The position numbers were made by a program, and so were the translations under genes. Shown piece after piece: positions 18,937-28,038 of a DNA stretch of 64,000 nucleotides. The first letter of the stretch is position 1; each line of letters begins with the position of its first letter. This DNA is from Methylophaga sp. UBA3192 (GTDB taxonomy: Bacteria > Pseudomonadota > Gammaproteobacteria > Nitrosococcales > Methylophagaceae): positions 644,855-708,854 of the forward strand of contig DEXE01000006.1 of NCBI GenBank assembly GCA_002363955.1, in the 5' to 3' direction. The notes below the pieces were generated by a model. It had not been told where the DNA came from and made no database searches. It was given only the letters and a program-made list of their open reading frames with translations.

Positions 18937-19812
18937 TTACTCAGGTCCGGATAATGTGTGTTGTAAAGGCCAATCCCGGTAATTAAAGACCTGACCTTCC
19001 TCACGAACGCGGGCAATTTCTGTCAAATCCAGATCAGCACAGACCCAACCCGGCTTGTCAGCCACGCCTTCAATCAATATGCCATTATCGGTAAAACCAT
19101 AATCCACCGGTGTATAAATGCTGGCACGCCCGGTATTCACATCAACAGCTTCTGACCAGCGAGCTTCACCAAACGTAGGCGACTGCACAACATAGCATTG
19201 ATTTTCCAATGCACGTGCCTGACAGCCAATCCGTACACGATGAAAACCGGCCTGGGTATCGGTGCAACTTGGTGCCAGAATTAAATCCGCTCCGGCCTTG
19301 ACTTGTTGATAGGCGATCATGGGAAATTCAATGTCATAGCAAATACTGATACCAATACGCCCGACATCCGTATCCAGCACTTTAATCTGTTGGCCTGGAT
19401 GAATTAACCATTGCTCATTTTCAAAGCGGGTCATGATCAACTTATCCTGAAAACCAATCAGCCCATCCGGTGCATAGAGATTCGCACGGTTACGAAATGT
19501 GCCATCTTCCTGCAGGACCGGAAACGTACTGGCCAGCATCATGACATCGTATTGTTTGCTGAGTTGATGATGCAGATCCTGCCAGTCCGCATACACATCC
19601 TGCATCGAATGTAACTGCTTACCGAGATCGGTATAAATAGCTTCACCAAATAACGAAGCCAGTTCCATGCTGCCATATTCCGGAAACACCAGCAGTTTGG
19701 CCTTTTCTTCAACGGCTTCAGCCACCCACTGAGTCAATTTATCAGTGAATTGCGACCAGTCCTTGAAAAAACCGATATCGTACTGTGCTGCAGCGACTTT
19801 AACTTTGCTCAT
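18937..19812 (-). CDS. Carbon-nitrogen hydrolase (nitrilase superfamily)
   Basis: Hydrolyses a C-N bond in a small amide or nitrile. The Glu-Lys-Cys triad is visible: Glu45 in VFPEYGSME, Lys in FQDKLIMTRFE, and Cys in ISICYDIEFPM. ATG at 19812 was chosen over an upstream TTG because family members begin with this short strand (KVKVAAAQYD). The substrate is unknown; related proteobacterial enzymes are often annotated as amidohydrolases next to GNAT genes. Here a GNAT gene is indeed the upstream neighbour. Confidence 0.9.
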   Translation of the reverse strand: MSKVKVAAAQYDIGFFKDWSQFTDKLTQWVAEAVEEKAKLLVFPEYGSMELASLFGEAIYTDLGKQLHSMQDVYADWQDLHHQLSKQYDVMMLASTFPVLQEDGTFRNRANLYAPDGLIGFQDKLIMTRFENEQWLIHPGQQIKVLDTDVGRIGISICYDIEFPMIAYQQVKAGADLILAPSCTDTQAGFHRVRIGCQARALENQCYVVQSPTFGEARWSEAVDVNTGRASIYTPVDYGFTDNGILIEGVADKPGWVCADLDLTEIARVREEGQVFNYRDWPLQHTLSGPE

Positions 19813-19948
19813 TGACACCAAACTCGGGAAATCGTTAACGGGACATTAAAGATTGGGCATTTCAGCCTTATTTCAATGCCAAAAAAAACTATTTGTAAAA
19901 ATTACTTTCGCTACACAAGCGAACGGATATTAAGAAAACAGATCTTTG

Positions 19949-20536
19949 CTAGAGTTTCTTCATCCAGAAAGTCATTGGCTTGGGCGACTCATTCGCTTCA
20001 TCCAGTTCTTTCCAGCTAAAGGTGGTGTGCAGCTCAGGATGTTTTTCATAACCACGCTTACGCCAGAAATTATCCAGCGGTCTGAAACCTGCCGGACGGC
20101 GCGGATGATCGTCTGGTCGTTGAACACCGCAAAAACAGCTGTATTCATAACCGCCTAGTTCACGTGCATGCTGTTCACGATGATCAAAAAACGCTACACC
20201 AGCACCCTGCCCGCGATATTGTGATAACAACACCGACTCACCGCAATAAAATACGCTATCGACATCAATACCCGCGTTGATAAACGGCGCTTTGACGTCA
20301 TCTGTTTCATATTTAAGCGGAATGCCGGTCGATGCACCGACGACCTTATCACCATCAAAGGCTAAAACAATCACGCTGTCAGGCGCTTCGATATAGGTTT
20401 GCAGGTAGCGAGCCTCGTAATCCGGGTCCCCATCATAGAGATAAGGAAAATCACGGAAAACCTGAATACGCAATCTGGCCAGTTCAGGAATAAATTGATT
20501 CAGGGCTTCACCTGATAAACGTTTCAATTCCAGCAT
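19949..20536 (-). CDS. GNAT-family N-acetyltransferase
   Basis: Predicted acetyl-CoA-dependent acetyltransferase of 195 aa. The acetyl-CoA pyrophosphate loop is QYRGQGAGVAFFDHREQHA (R/QxxGxG/A type), preceded by the strand VFYCGESVLL. The rest includes a conserved PDDHPRRPAGFRPLDNFW segment that defines this subgroup. The acceptor is unknown. It lies upstream of the nitrilase gene on the same strand, a pairing seen in other proteobacteria as I recall, and may act in one pathway with it. Confidence 0.88.
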   Translation of the reverse strand: MLELKRLSGEALNQFIPELARLRIQVFRDFPYLYDGDPDYEARYLQTYIEAPDSVIVLAFDGDKVVGASTGIPLKYETDDVKAPFINAGIDVDSVFYCGESVLLSQYRGQGAGVAFFDHREQHARELGGYEYSCFCGVQRPDDHPRRPAGFRPLDNFWRKRGYEKHPELHTTFSWKELDEANESPKPMTFWMKKL

Positions 20537-20570
20537 AGTTATTTCAATCCGTGCAATGGAAAGGCATATA

Positions 20571-20607
20571 AAAAAGCCAGACTGGAAAATACATTCCAGC
20601 CTGGCTG
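20571..20607 (-). terminator. Intrinsic terminator of the SnoaL-like gene
   Basis: On the minus strand, an AGCCAGGCTGGAAT / ATTCCAGTCTGGCT stem is followed by a T-run, 14 bases after the stop codon at 20621. Confidence 0.8.
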
Positions 20608-20620
20608 ATTGTCCTGCAGT

Positions 20621-21028
20621 TTAACCGACGACTTGTTTCACCCAGTCTTCCAGGTTGTAGTAGTTGGTGATACGAGCCACTTTGCCATCACGAATCACAA
20701 AAAACGCACCCGCTGGCAGATTGTATTTCTGACCGTTTGCTTCCGGTAAACCTTCATCGGTGCTCAGGTATTCACCTAATACGGTGAATTCAACAGCAGC
20801 GCGGTCACCGGCTTCGTTAGTGGTGATGGAAATATCAACGATTTGTTCTTTGTAATGTGCATTCATGCGGTCCATAAATGCAGAGAATTTTTCTTTACCA
20901 ACTTCACGTCCAGCCTGGTTAACATCATGAATAACGTCATCAGTCAGCATATTTAAAAACGCATCCATATCCTGACGGTTGAACGCATCGTAGTAGTTTT
21001 GCAGCAATGTGATTGTAGCTTGGCTCAT
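20621..21028 (-). CDS. SnoaL-like / ketosteroid isomerase-related protein
   Basis: Cytoplasmic NTF2-fold protein of 135 aa. The N-terminal LLQNYYDAFNRQDMDAFLNML and the strand DDVIHDVNQAGREVGKEKF are typical of the ketosteroid isomerase-related subgroup. No cofactor motif is present; a small-molecule isomerase or binding role is possible. It is monocistronic, with its own terminator, and is preceded by dispersed repeat copy A, which separates it from speB. Confidence 0.82.
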   Translation of the reverse strand: MSQATITLLQNYYDAFNRQDMDAFLNMLTDDVIHDVNQAGREVGKEKFSAFMDRMNAHYKEQIVDISITTNEAGDRAAVEFTVLGEYLSTDEGLPEANGQKYNLPAGAFFVIRDGKVARITNYYNLEDWVKQVVG

Positions 21029-21105
21029 GTTGCAGATCCCAGAGAGTAAAAAAACCGCGAATTTTAACGTGTAAACGCTTCAAAGAAAAGCAGAAACGAC
21101 TAATT

Positions 21106-21292
21106 AACCACAGAGACACAGAGGGCACAGAGATAAAAGAAAATAGATCCGCAGATTACGCAGATGGACGCAGATTTATAATTTTTAACAGGATCGTAGG
21201 TCGGGTTAGCGTAGCGTAACCCGACAAAAATAATCTGCGAAAATCTGCGGATAACTCAAAAAAACCTCTGTGCCCTCTGTGTCTCTGTGGTT
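21106..21292. repeat. Dispersed palindromic repeat, copy A
   Basis: A 187-bp imperfect inverted repeat. It starts with AACCACAGAGACACAGAGGG and ends with its near reverse complement. Nested inside are a second pair (ATCCGCAGATTACGCAGATG against AATCTGCGGAT) and a central TAGGTCGGGTTAGC / GTAACCCGAC hairpin. It begins 12 bases after the speB stop codon in the transcript direction. Confidence 0.85.
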
Positions 21293-21303
21293 ACTTTCAA
21301 AAA

Positions 21304-22188
21304 TCAGCTTTGACGACTACGAGCAGTAATCCCCATCAACTTGTAAGTCAGCATTGATGCGGCGAAGTCATAGGCATGAAAGCCTTCAATCGGCGCGAAT
21401 TCCATTACATCAAAACCGATAATTTCACGTTGTTTGGCGACCGATTCAAACAGATTCAATGTCTGGTACCAGCTCAGGCCGCCTGGTACCGGTGTGCCTG
21501 TTGATGGAAATACACTGGGATCCATGCCGTCAATATCGACTGTAAAAAACACTTTTTGCGGAAAATCATCAGGTAAGGTAATGCTGTTGATATTATTGGG
21601 AACCAGTTCATCGGCATCCTGGTAATACACGCCAAACTCTTCCCGTACCTGCATTTCTTCTTCACAAAAGGCACGAATTCCCAGCTGGTATAACGGAATA
21701 CCCATATCCACTGCACGTTTCATTACCGAAGCATGGCTCAAAATATCGCCTTCATAGGCATGACGCAGATCGGCATGGGCATCGATCTGAACAATGCCGA
21801 AATCTTCAATCCCTGCATCCTTCAAGCCTTTGATGACGCCGTAGGTGACAGTATGTTCACCGCCTAACACGACGGGAATACCGCCATTACGGATGATTTC
21901 AGCAGTGGCATTGGCAATATTATCAATCACCTGTTGAGAATTTACGCTGCAGTCTACTGGCGGGCAGGTGTAAATGCCCAAATCACATGGATTGCTTTTA
22001 CCATCCCATTTTTCCAGCTGCCATGAGGCATTCAAGATAGTGGAGGGTCCCTTCGCTGTACCGCCACCATAGGAAACTGATTTTTCATAGGGGACAGGCA
22101 AAACATGAAACATCGCCTGTTTAGGATCAGCCTGATCAATCTCAGATCCCAGGAAAATCGGAAATTCTTCGTTTAATTCTGCTGTCAT
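21304..22188 (-). CDS. speB: Agmatinase (ureohydrolase family)
   Basis: Hydrolyses agmatine to putrescine and urea. The binuclear manganese ligands are visible as GGEHTVTYG, DAHADL and DIDGMDPSVFPSTGTP, all intact. Length of 294 aa is typical. ATG overlaps the nspC stop by four bases. With speA upstream this supplies putrescine through the arginine-agmatine route. Arginase or formiminoglutamase are alternatives, but the neighbours make agmatinase much the best reading. Confidence 0.92.
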   Translation of the reverse strand: MTAELNEEFPIFLGSEIDQADPKQAMFHVLPVPYEKSVSYGGGTAKGPSTILNASWQLEKWDGKSNPCDLGIYTCPPVDCSVNSQQVIDNIANATAEIIRNGGIPVVLGGEHTVTYGVIKGLKDAGIEDFGIVQIDAHADLRHAYEGDILSHASVMKRAVDMGIPLYQLGIRAFCEEEMQVREEFGVYYQDADELVPNNINSITLPDDFPQKVFFTVDIDGMDPSVFPSTGTPVPGGLSWYQTLNLFESVAKQREIIGFDVMEFAPIEGFHAYDFAASMLTYKLMGITARSRQS

Positions 22189-23351
22189 GACAGTCGCTCT
22201 TTAAAATCACTGTAGCCAAAACTTTTGACTACACGTAAATCATCGGTTTCGGAATTCCAGATAGCCAAAGATGGCAATTTGGTGCCATTAAACGTCGTGG
22301 TTTTGACCATGGTGTAATGGCTCATATCTTCAAATACCAGACGTTGACCAATTTCCAATGGCTTTTCAAAACTGTAATCCCCAATAACATCACCCGCCAG
22401 ACAGGTTAAACCGCCCAGCCGATAAGTATGGGACTTCTCATCAGGCAAACCGGCACCGGTAATATCCGGACGATAAGGCATTTCCAATGTATCGGGCATA
22501 TGACAGGTAGCCGAAGTATCGAGAATAGCCTGATCCAGATGATTCCAGCTGATATCCAGTACTTCACAACTCAAAATACCGGTACCAATAGCAACAGCCT
22601 CACCCGGCTCCAGATACACTTCGACCTGATGCCGTTGTTTAAAATCCTGAATTAATTGGATTAAACCATCAATATTGTAGCCATCCGCCGTAATATGATG
22701 ACCACCGCCAAAATTTACCCATTGCATTTGTGGCAGCAAATGACCGAATTTGGCTTCCATCGCTTTTACTGTACGTTGCAATGGTTCAAATCCCTGCTCA
22801 CACAAAGTATGAAAATGCAGGCCGGAAATGCCATCCAAAGCCGTTTCATCCAGCTGTGATAACGGAATGCCTAAACGTGAACCGGGTGCACACGGATCGT
22901 AAATCGGTACTGCACCTTCTGAATGCTCCGGATTGATACGTAAACCAAAATGCAATTCAGGACGTTGTTTTTGCATTGTCAGGCACTGTTCACGAAACCG
23001 CAGCCACTGCCCGCAGGAATTAAACACAATGTGATGGGCAAAAGTCAGCAGTTCATCAATATCCTGCTGGCTGAAAGCTGCTGCAAACACATGCACTTCG
23101 CCACCGTATTCTTCAAAACCCAGTCGCGCTTCATGCAAACCACTGGCACAAGTGCCACTCAGATATTTGGCCGTCAACGGCGCTAAAGACCACATTGAAA
23201 ATGCTTTCAAAGCAGCCAGAACTTTGGCACCACTGGCCGTTTGAACGTGATTCAAAATGCGTAAATTACGCTCAACAGCCACCTCGTCCACCACAAAACA
23301 AGGAGACGGCAATCGAGATAAATCCAGCTTGGTAAAATCAGTAAATTGCAT
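22185..23351 (-). CDS. nspC: Carboxynorspermidine/carboxyspermidine decarboxylase
   Basis: PLP enzyme that decarboxylates carboxy(nor)spermidine to (nor)spermidine. Fold-type III decarboxylase features are visible: the PLP lysine in LAALKAFSMW, the HTLCEQGFEPLQRT segment, the GGGHHIT loop, and the CDxY-equivalent region (GGLTCLAGDVIGDY) near the C-terminus. ATG at 23351 was chosen over a TTG nine bases upstream. The partner dehydrogenase gene is upstream but separated by repeat copy B. The product is more likely spermidine than norspermidine when putrescine is the diamine. Confidence 0.92.
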   Translation of the reverse strand: MQFTDFTKLDLSRLPSPCFVVDEVAVERNLRILNHVQTASGAKVLAALKAFSMWSLAPLTAKYLSGTCASGLHEARLGFEEYGGEVHVFAAAFSQQDIDELLTFAHHIVFNSCGQWLRFREQCLTMQKQRPELHFGLRINPEHSEGAVPIYDPCAPGSRLGIPLSQLDETALDGISGLHFHTLCEQGFEPLQRTVKAMEAKFGHLLPQMQWVNFGGGHHITADGYNIDGLIQLIQDFKQRHQVEVYLEPGEAVAIGTGILSCEVLDISWNHLDQAILDTSATCHMPDTLEMPYRPDITGAGLPDEKSHTYRLGGLTCLAGDVIGDYSFEKPLEIGQRLVFEDMSHYTMVKTTTFNGTKLPSLAIWNSETDDLRVVKSFGYSDFKERLS

Positions 23352-23402
23352 TATTTTCAAACACCTGAAAATGATAGTTAATTTATATTATTAACACTTA
23401 TT

Positions 23403-23676
23403 AACCACAGAGGCACAGAGAGCACAGAGTTTTTATCCGCAGATTCTCGCAGATTATTTTTGCCGGGTTACGCTACGCTAACCCTACCTACGTTTTTTAA
23501 CAAGGTGTAGGCTGGGTTGAATTTATTAAACCCAACAAGACGCAGAAGAATAGATGGTGTTGGGTTTCGCAGGCTCAACCCAACCTACATTTCTCTTAAA
23601 ATTAGAAATCTGCGTCCATCTGCGTAATCTGCGGATGTATATTTTTTTCCTCAGTGCCCTCTGTGTCTCTGTGGTT
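23403..23676. repeat. Dispersed palindromic repeat, copy B
   Basis: A 274-bp version of the same repeat family as copies A and C. It has the AACCACAGAGGCACAGAG-type ends and the ATCCGCAGATT / AATCTGCGGAT inner arms. The centre is enlarged and contains a GTTGGGTT...AACCCAACCTAC inverted unit. It lies in the 348-bp gap between nspC and the carboxynorspermidine synthase gene, starting 24 bases after the latter's stop codon. Confidence 0.85.
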
Positions 23677-23699
23677 AATTTTTTCTGGCTTTATAAAGG

Positions 23700-24899
23700 T
23701 CAATCGTCAAGATTGAAATTATCCAATTCAATCACTTCCCACGGCAATCCGTATTTATTCATATCTTCCATAAACGGATCCGGATCAAACTGTTCGATGT
23801 TCCAGACACCCGGTTTCTTCCATTTGCCTTCCAGCATCATTTTGGCACCAATCATGGCTGGTACACCGGTGGTATAGGAAATCGCCTGCGACTGAACTTC
23901 AGCGTAGCAATCCTGATGGTCTTTGATTTGGTAGAGATAAACAATTTTCTGTTTACCATCCTTAACGCCTTTCACCACACAACCGATACAGGTTTTACCT
24001 TTGGTACGTGGGCCAAGTGTTGAAGGGTCAGGTAACAATGCTTTGAGGAACTGAATCGGCACAATCTGCTGACCGTTATAGTCAATTGGCTCAATGCCGG
24101 TCATACCAACATTACCCAGCACTTCCAGATGTTTCAGATAACTGTCACCAAAACTCATCCAGAACTGGGCACGTTTCAAAGTCGGGAAATTCACTACCAG
24201 TGATTCCAGCTCTTCATGGTACATACGATAAATATTGTAGTTACCAACCTCTTCCGGACAGGTAAAGCTGGCTTTTTTCGACATGGCAGGCGTGGTGACA
24301 AACTCACCATTTTCCCAATGACGGCATTCTGCGGTAACTTCACGGATATTAATTTCCGGATTGAAGTTAGTGGCAAACGGATAACCGTGATCACCACCAT
24401 TGACATCAATGATATCCAGCTCATGGATTTCATCGAAATAATGCTTGGCAAGGTAGGCAGTAAAGACGTTGGTGGCACCGGGATCAAAACCGCTGCCGAG
24501 CAATGCCATCAAACCGGCATTTTCGAATTTTTCACGATAAGCCCACTGCCAGCTGTATTCAAACTTGGCAGTATCTAAAGGTTCGTAGTTAGCTGTATCC
24601 AGATAATCGACACCAGCGTTCAGACAGGCATCCATGATGTGCAAGTCCTGATAAGGTAACGCTACGTTGATGACCAGATCCGGTTTTTCCTTTTCCAGTA
24701 AAGCGGTCAGCTCAGGCACATTGTCGGCATCGACCTTGGCAGTACGGATGGGTCTATCCAGCTGAGCAGCGATAGCTTTGCATTTGTCTTCATTACGGCT
24801 GGCCAGAATAATCTCTGAAAAAATTTCCGGTAATTGAGCACATTTATGGGTAACGACGCCGCCAACACCACCGGCGCCAATAATGATCACTTTTGACAT
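23700..24899 (-). CDS. Carboxynorspermidine synthase (saccharopine dehydrogenase-like)
   Basis: NADPH-dependent reductive condensation of aspartate semialdehyde with a diamine to make carboxyspermidine or carboxynorspermidine. The N-terminal Rossmann motif is IIGAGGVGGVV. The 399-aa length and blocks such as DYLDTANYEP, LLGSGFDPGATNVF and DVNGGDHGYPFATNFNPEI match the CANSDH subgroup of saccharopine dehydrogenases. Genome context (nspC, speA, speB) strongly supports the polyamine role over lysine metabolism. It lies 24 bases downstream of speA. Confidence 0.93.
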   Translation of the reverse strand: MSKVIIIGAGGVGGVVTHKCAQLPEIFSEIILASRNEDKCKAIAAQLDRPIRTAKVDADNVPELTALLEKEKPDLVINVALPYQDLHIMDACLNAGVDYLDTANYEPLDTAKFEYSWQWAYREKFENAGLMALLGSGFDPGATNVFTAYLAKHYFDEIHELDIIDVNGGDHGYPFATNFNPEINIREVTAECRHWENGEFVTTPAMSKKASFTCPEEVGNYNIYRMYHEELESLVVNFPTLKRAQFWMSFGDSYLKHLEVLGNVGMTGIEPIDYNGQQIVPIQFLKALLPDPSTLGPRTKGKTCIGCVVKGVKDGKQKIVYLYQIKDHQDCYAEVQSQAISYTTGVPAMIGAKMMLEGKWKKPGVWNIEQFDPDPFMEDMNKYGLPWEVIELDNFNLDD

Positions 24900-24923
24900 T
24901 GCTGAATCCTTATAAATCTGCAG

Positions 24924-26873
24924 TTATCTTTCAAAGAAGGTATAGCCATTCATGCTATCGCTGAAGGCACGTAACATTTGTTGACGCATTGGTACTGAAA
25001 TCTTGCCATCCCGCACAGCTTGTTCTGCCAGCTTACGGAACTGTTCCTGCATCACTTTGGGATCGTACTCCACGTAGCTGAGCACATCGGCAATGCTGTC
25101 GCCATGGAACTCACGAACGAAATCAAAGCTGCCATCTTCATTAATGTGCACACTGACCACGTTGGTATCACCAAACAGGTTATGCAAATCACCGAGGGTT
25201 TCCTGATAAGCACCCACCAGAAATACGCTCAGATAATATTCCTCACCCTCAATTAGCGGATGTAAAGGCAACGTTTTGCGAATCCCGTCTTCGTAAGAAA
25301 ACGAATCAATTTTGCCATCACAGTCGCATGTCATATCGGCAATGACCGCGGCACGAGTCGGTCTTTCATTCAAACGATGAATTGGCATGATGGGGAAAAT
25401 CTGATCGATTGCCCAGATATCCGGTAATGATTGAAACAGACTGAAATTACCGTAATAAATATCGGACAATAATTCCGGCAGGCTTTCCAACTCCGCAGAA
25501 ACCCGGCGTGCCTGAGGCAGTAGTTCCGAGATTTTTTCCAGAATGGCTAATGAAACATTCTCAGCTAAAGCACGTTCACGTAAAGTGGCCTGACCGTGAT
25601 GGAATAACTCACGTAATTCATCACGATAATAAATGGCATCGTTGTAGCACTCCTGCAGGTTCTGCAGTTTTACATTGCCCAGCACGGCATAGAGATTCAC
25701 CAGCATGTCCGGGCTATCAGCGGGAGCGACTTCCGGAATCGTTCCTGGTTTATGATCACGTACTTCCAATACATTAAATAACAGCATGGAAGAATAAGCG
25801 ATCAAAGCCCGGCCTGACTCGGTGATAACCACAGGATGCTCTATATCAAGGGGATCCAGGCATTCCTGTAACGTTTCAATAATGTTGTAGCAATATTCGT
25901 CCAGACCATAGTTCATGCTGTGCGTGCTATTCGAACGTGCACCTTCGTAGTCGACCGCCAAACCACCGCCAAGGTCCATATATCCCATCGGTGCACCTTC
26001 TTCGATTAAACCGGTATAAAAACGACAGGCTTCCATCACACCACTACGAATATTACGAATATTGGGAATTTGTGAACCTAGGTGGCTATGCAGTAATTGC
26101 AGGCAATGCAGCATATCAGCCTGTTTAAGCTGATCAATCACTTCGAGTAGCGCACTGGTAGATAAACCGAATATCGAACGATCTCCACTATCGCCATTCC
26201 AATGACCTTCCACAGTAGAGGCCAAACGTATGCGTAAGCCAATTAATGGATCGATACCCAATGCTTTACTGCGTTCTAAAATGGTGGATAGTTCAGTGGC
26301 GGTTTCCAACACAAAAAAGCAGGGAATGCCCATCTGGCGTGCATACAGTCCTAATTCAATAAATTCTTCGTCTTTATAGCCATTGCAGATAATCAGACTG
26401 TCGTGGTCACGTAGCTGAGAAATAGCAATGATTAACTCAGCCTTACTGCCCGCTTCCAGACCATGATGATATCGACGACCGTAATCGGCAATTTCCTCAA
26501 TAACGTGACATTGCTGATTCACCTTGATCGGAAATACGCCACGATAGTGATTTTTATAACCTGCGGTTTTGATGGCCCGGGCAAAGGCTTCGTTTAACTG
26601 AGTAATGCGCAGATCCAACAGGTTCTCGATGCGTAATACAGCGGGCATATCCAGACCGCGCTCTTTCATTCCGTTAACAATATCAATCAACGGAACATGG
26701 ATAGTCTTTTCACCAAATTGCAAACTGACAACCGCATTGCCATCGGCGGAAATATCAAAATAATCCGCACCCCAATCACGTACACCATAAAGCTTACTGC
26801 TATGTTGCGCACTCCATTCATCAGAGGCGACGTCAGGTGAGTTTGTATCAAGATTGGCATGGGTTTGTGTCAT
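24924..26873 (-). CDS. speA: Biosynthetic arginine decarboxylase
   Basis: Converts arginine to agmatine with PLP. The 649-aa chain is the standard SpeA length. The PLP lysine is in GVFPIKVNQQCHVIEEI, and glycine-rich phosphate binding is at YMDLGGGLAVDYEG. The C-terminal VSVHINEDGSF and LSYVEYDPKVMQEQFRKLAE blocks are family signatures. It heads the polyamine cluster, 110 bp after the desuccinylase-like gene on the same strand. Confidence 0.95.
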   Translation of the reverse strand: MTQTHANLDTNSPDVASDEWSAQHSSKLYGVRDWGADYFDISADGNAVVSLQFGEKTIHVPLIDIVNGMKERGLDMPAVLRIENLLDLRITQLNEAFARAIKTAGYKNHYRGVFPIKVNQQCHVIEEIADYGRRYHHGLEAGSKAELIIAISQLRDHDSLIICNGYKDEEFIELGLYARQMGIPCFFVLETATELSTILERSKALGIDPLIGLRIRLASTVEGHWNGDSGDRSIFGLSTSALLEVIDQLKQADMLHCLQLLHSHLGSQIPNIRNIRSGVMEACRFYTGLIEEGAPMGYMDLGGGLAVDYEGARSNSTHSMNYGLDEYCYNIIETLQECLDPLDIEHPVVITESGRALIAYSSMLLFNVLEVRDHKPGTIPEVAPADSPDMLVNLYAVLGNVKLQNLQECYNDAIYYRDELRELFHHGQATLRERALAENVSLAILEKISELLPQARRVSAELESLPELLSDIYYGNFSLFQSLPDIWAIDQIFPIMPIHRLNERPTRAAVIADMTCDCDGKIDSFSYEDGIRKTLPLHPLIEGEEYYLSVFLVGAYQETLGDLHNLFGDTNVVSVHINEDGSFDFVREFHGDSIADVLSYVEYDPKVMQEQFRKLAEQAVRDGKISVPMRQQMLRAFSDSMNGYTFFER

Positions 26874-26982
26874 CAGTATGACCCCCTTTGGCTTCAGTTA
26901 AATCGCGGGATTGTCACTATTTTATGGATAAATTGCAAAAATATTATGACAGTATCACTACTTAAGGATGCGAATCGCAGAC

Positions 26983-28038
26983 TCAGATAATCGGCTTCTC
27001 TTCAGGAGCGCTGGTATCCGTTGATGGATGCAGGTTTGTATTGAAAGCTTCAACACTATCCGCAACTTCATCAGGACGGTTAAATCGCGCAATATGAAAC
27101 AAGGCTTCGCCCTCATTCACCAGCGGAATATTGGTTCTGCCAATGATCACACCGCTGCAGATAGCGATCACTTTGGTTTCGGATTTCTCATCGCCATAGG
27201 GCGCAGCAACCATGCCCAGAATATCGCCTTTTGTCACTTGCGCCCCCATGGGCACCAGCATCCTGAAAATACCACTTTGTGGCGCCCTCACCCAACTACT
27301 GGATCGCGCGACAAACGGATCGACAGGTTTTGCCTGTTTTGTACGGGATTCGGTCAACATACCCAATTTGCGCATCACCGCCAACACACCTCTGACTCCG
27401 GCACGAATCGCCAGTTCATTAAAGCGCAAAGCTTCACCCGCTTCATACACGATAACCGGCACATTGACCTGCTGACAGGCATGGCGTAATGAACCTTCAA
27501 TCAATCCCGAATTCAAAATAACCGGTGCATTAAATGCCCTTGCCATTTCCTCCACCACAGGGTTATCCAAAGCCGCACGGATCTGTGGCAGATTGTCCCG
27601 ATGGATGGCTGCAGTATGCAAGTCCACACCATGGGTACATTTATTCACCACTTCGCTCATAAACAGGTTGGCTAAACGTGCCGCTAATGAACCTTCCTCA
27701 GACCCAGGAAAGCAACGGTTTAAATCCCGGCGATCAGGTAAGTAACGTGTTTGATTAATAAAGCCGTAAACATTCACCACCGGAATAGTGATCAACGTGC
27801 CTTTAAGCCCTTTAAGACGTTTGCTTCGCACCAGCCGACGAATAATTTCCACACCAACAATTTCATCACCATGCACCGCACCGGATACAAATAGAACAGG
27901 GCCCTCACGACGGCCACGCATTACCTGAACCGGCATACTCAAAGAGGTATGCATGTACAAATCTGGCAGCGGTACATCGACCACTTTGTTTTGTCCGGGC
28001 ATGATCTGTTGCCCGGCAATGATCAATGCATCAGCCAT
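26983..28038 (-). CDS. Succinylglutamate desuccinylase/aspartoacylase-family protein
   Basis: Zinc carboxypeptidase-fold protein of 351 aa. The zinc site HGDE (GAVHGDEIVG) with a downstream His in GVDLHTAA, the substrate Asn-Arg (RRDLNRCFPG) and a Glu in VIVYEAGEALRFN are present. Start ATG at 28038 overlaps the rimK stop by one base. In gammaproteobacteria this gene accompanies rimK and an aspartic-protease-like gene; its substrate there is unknown to me. The C-terminal third has a biotinyl-lipoyl-like strand pattern, as common in this family. Confidence 0.88.
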   Translation of the reverse strand: MADALIIAGQQIMPGQNKVVDVPLPDLYMHTSLSMPVQVMRGRREGPVLFVSGAVHGDEIVGVEIIRRLVRSKRLKGLKGTLITIPVVNVYGFINQTRYLPDRRDLNRCFPGSEEGSLAARLANLFMSEVVNKCTHGVDLHTAAIHRDNLPQIRAALDNPVVEEMARAFNAPVILNSGLIEGSLRHACQQVNVPVIVYEAGEALRFNELAIRAGVRGVLAVMRKLGMLTESRTKQAKPVDPFVARSSSWVRAPQSGIFRMLVPMGAQVTKGDILGMVAAPYGDEKSETKVIAICSGVIIGRTNIPLVNEGEALFHIARFNRPDEVADSVEAFNTNLHPSTDTSAPEEKPII

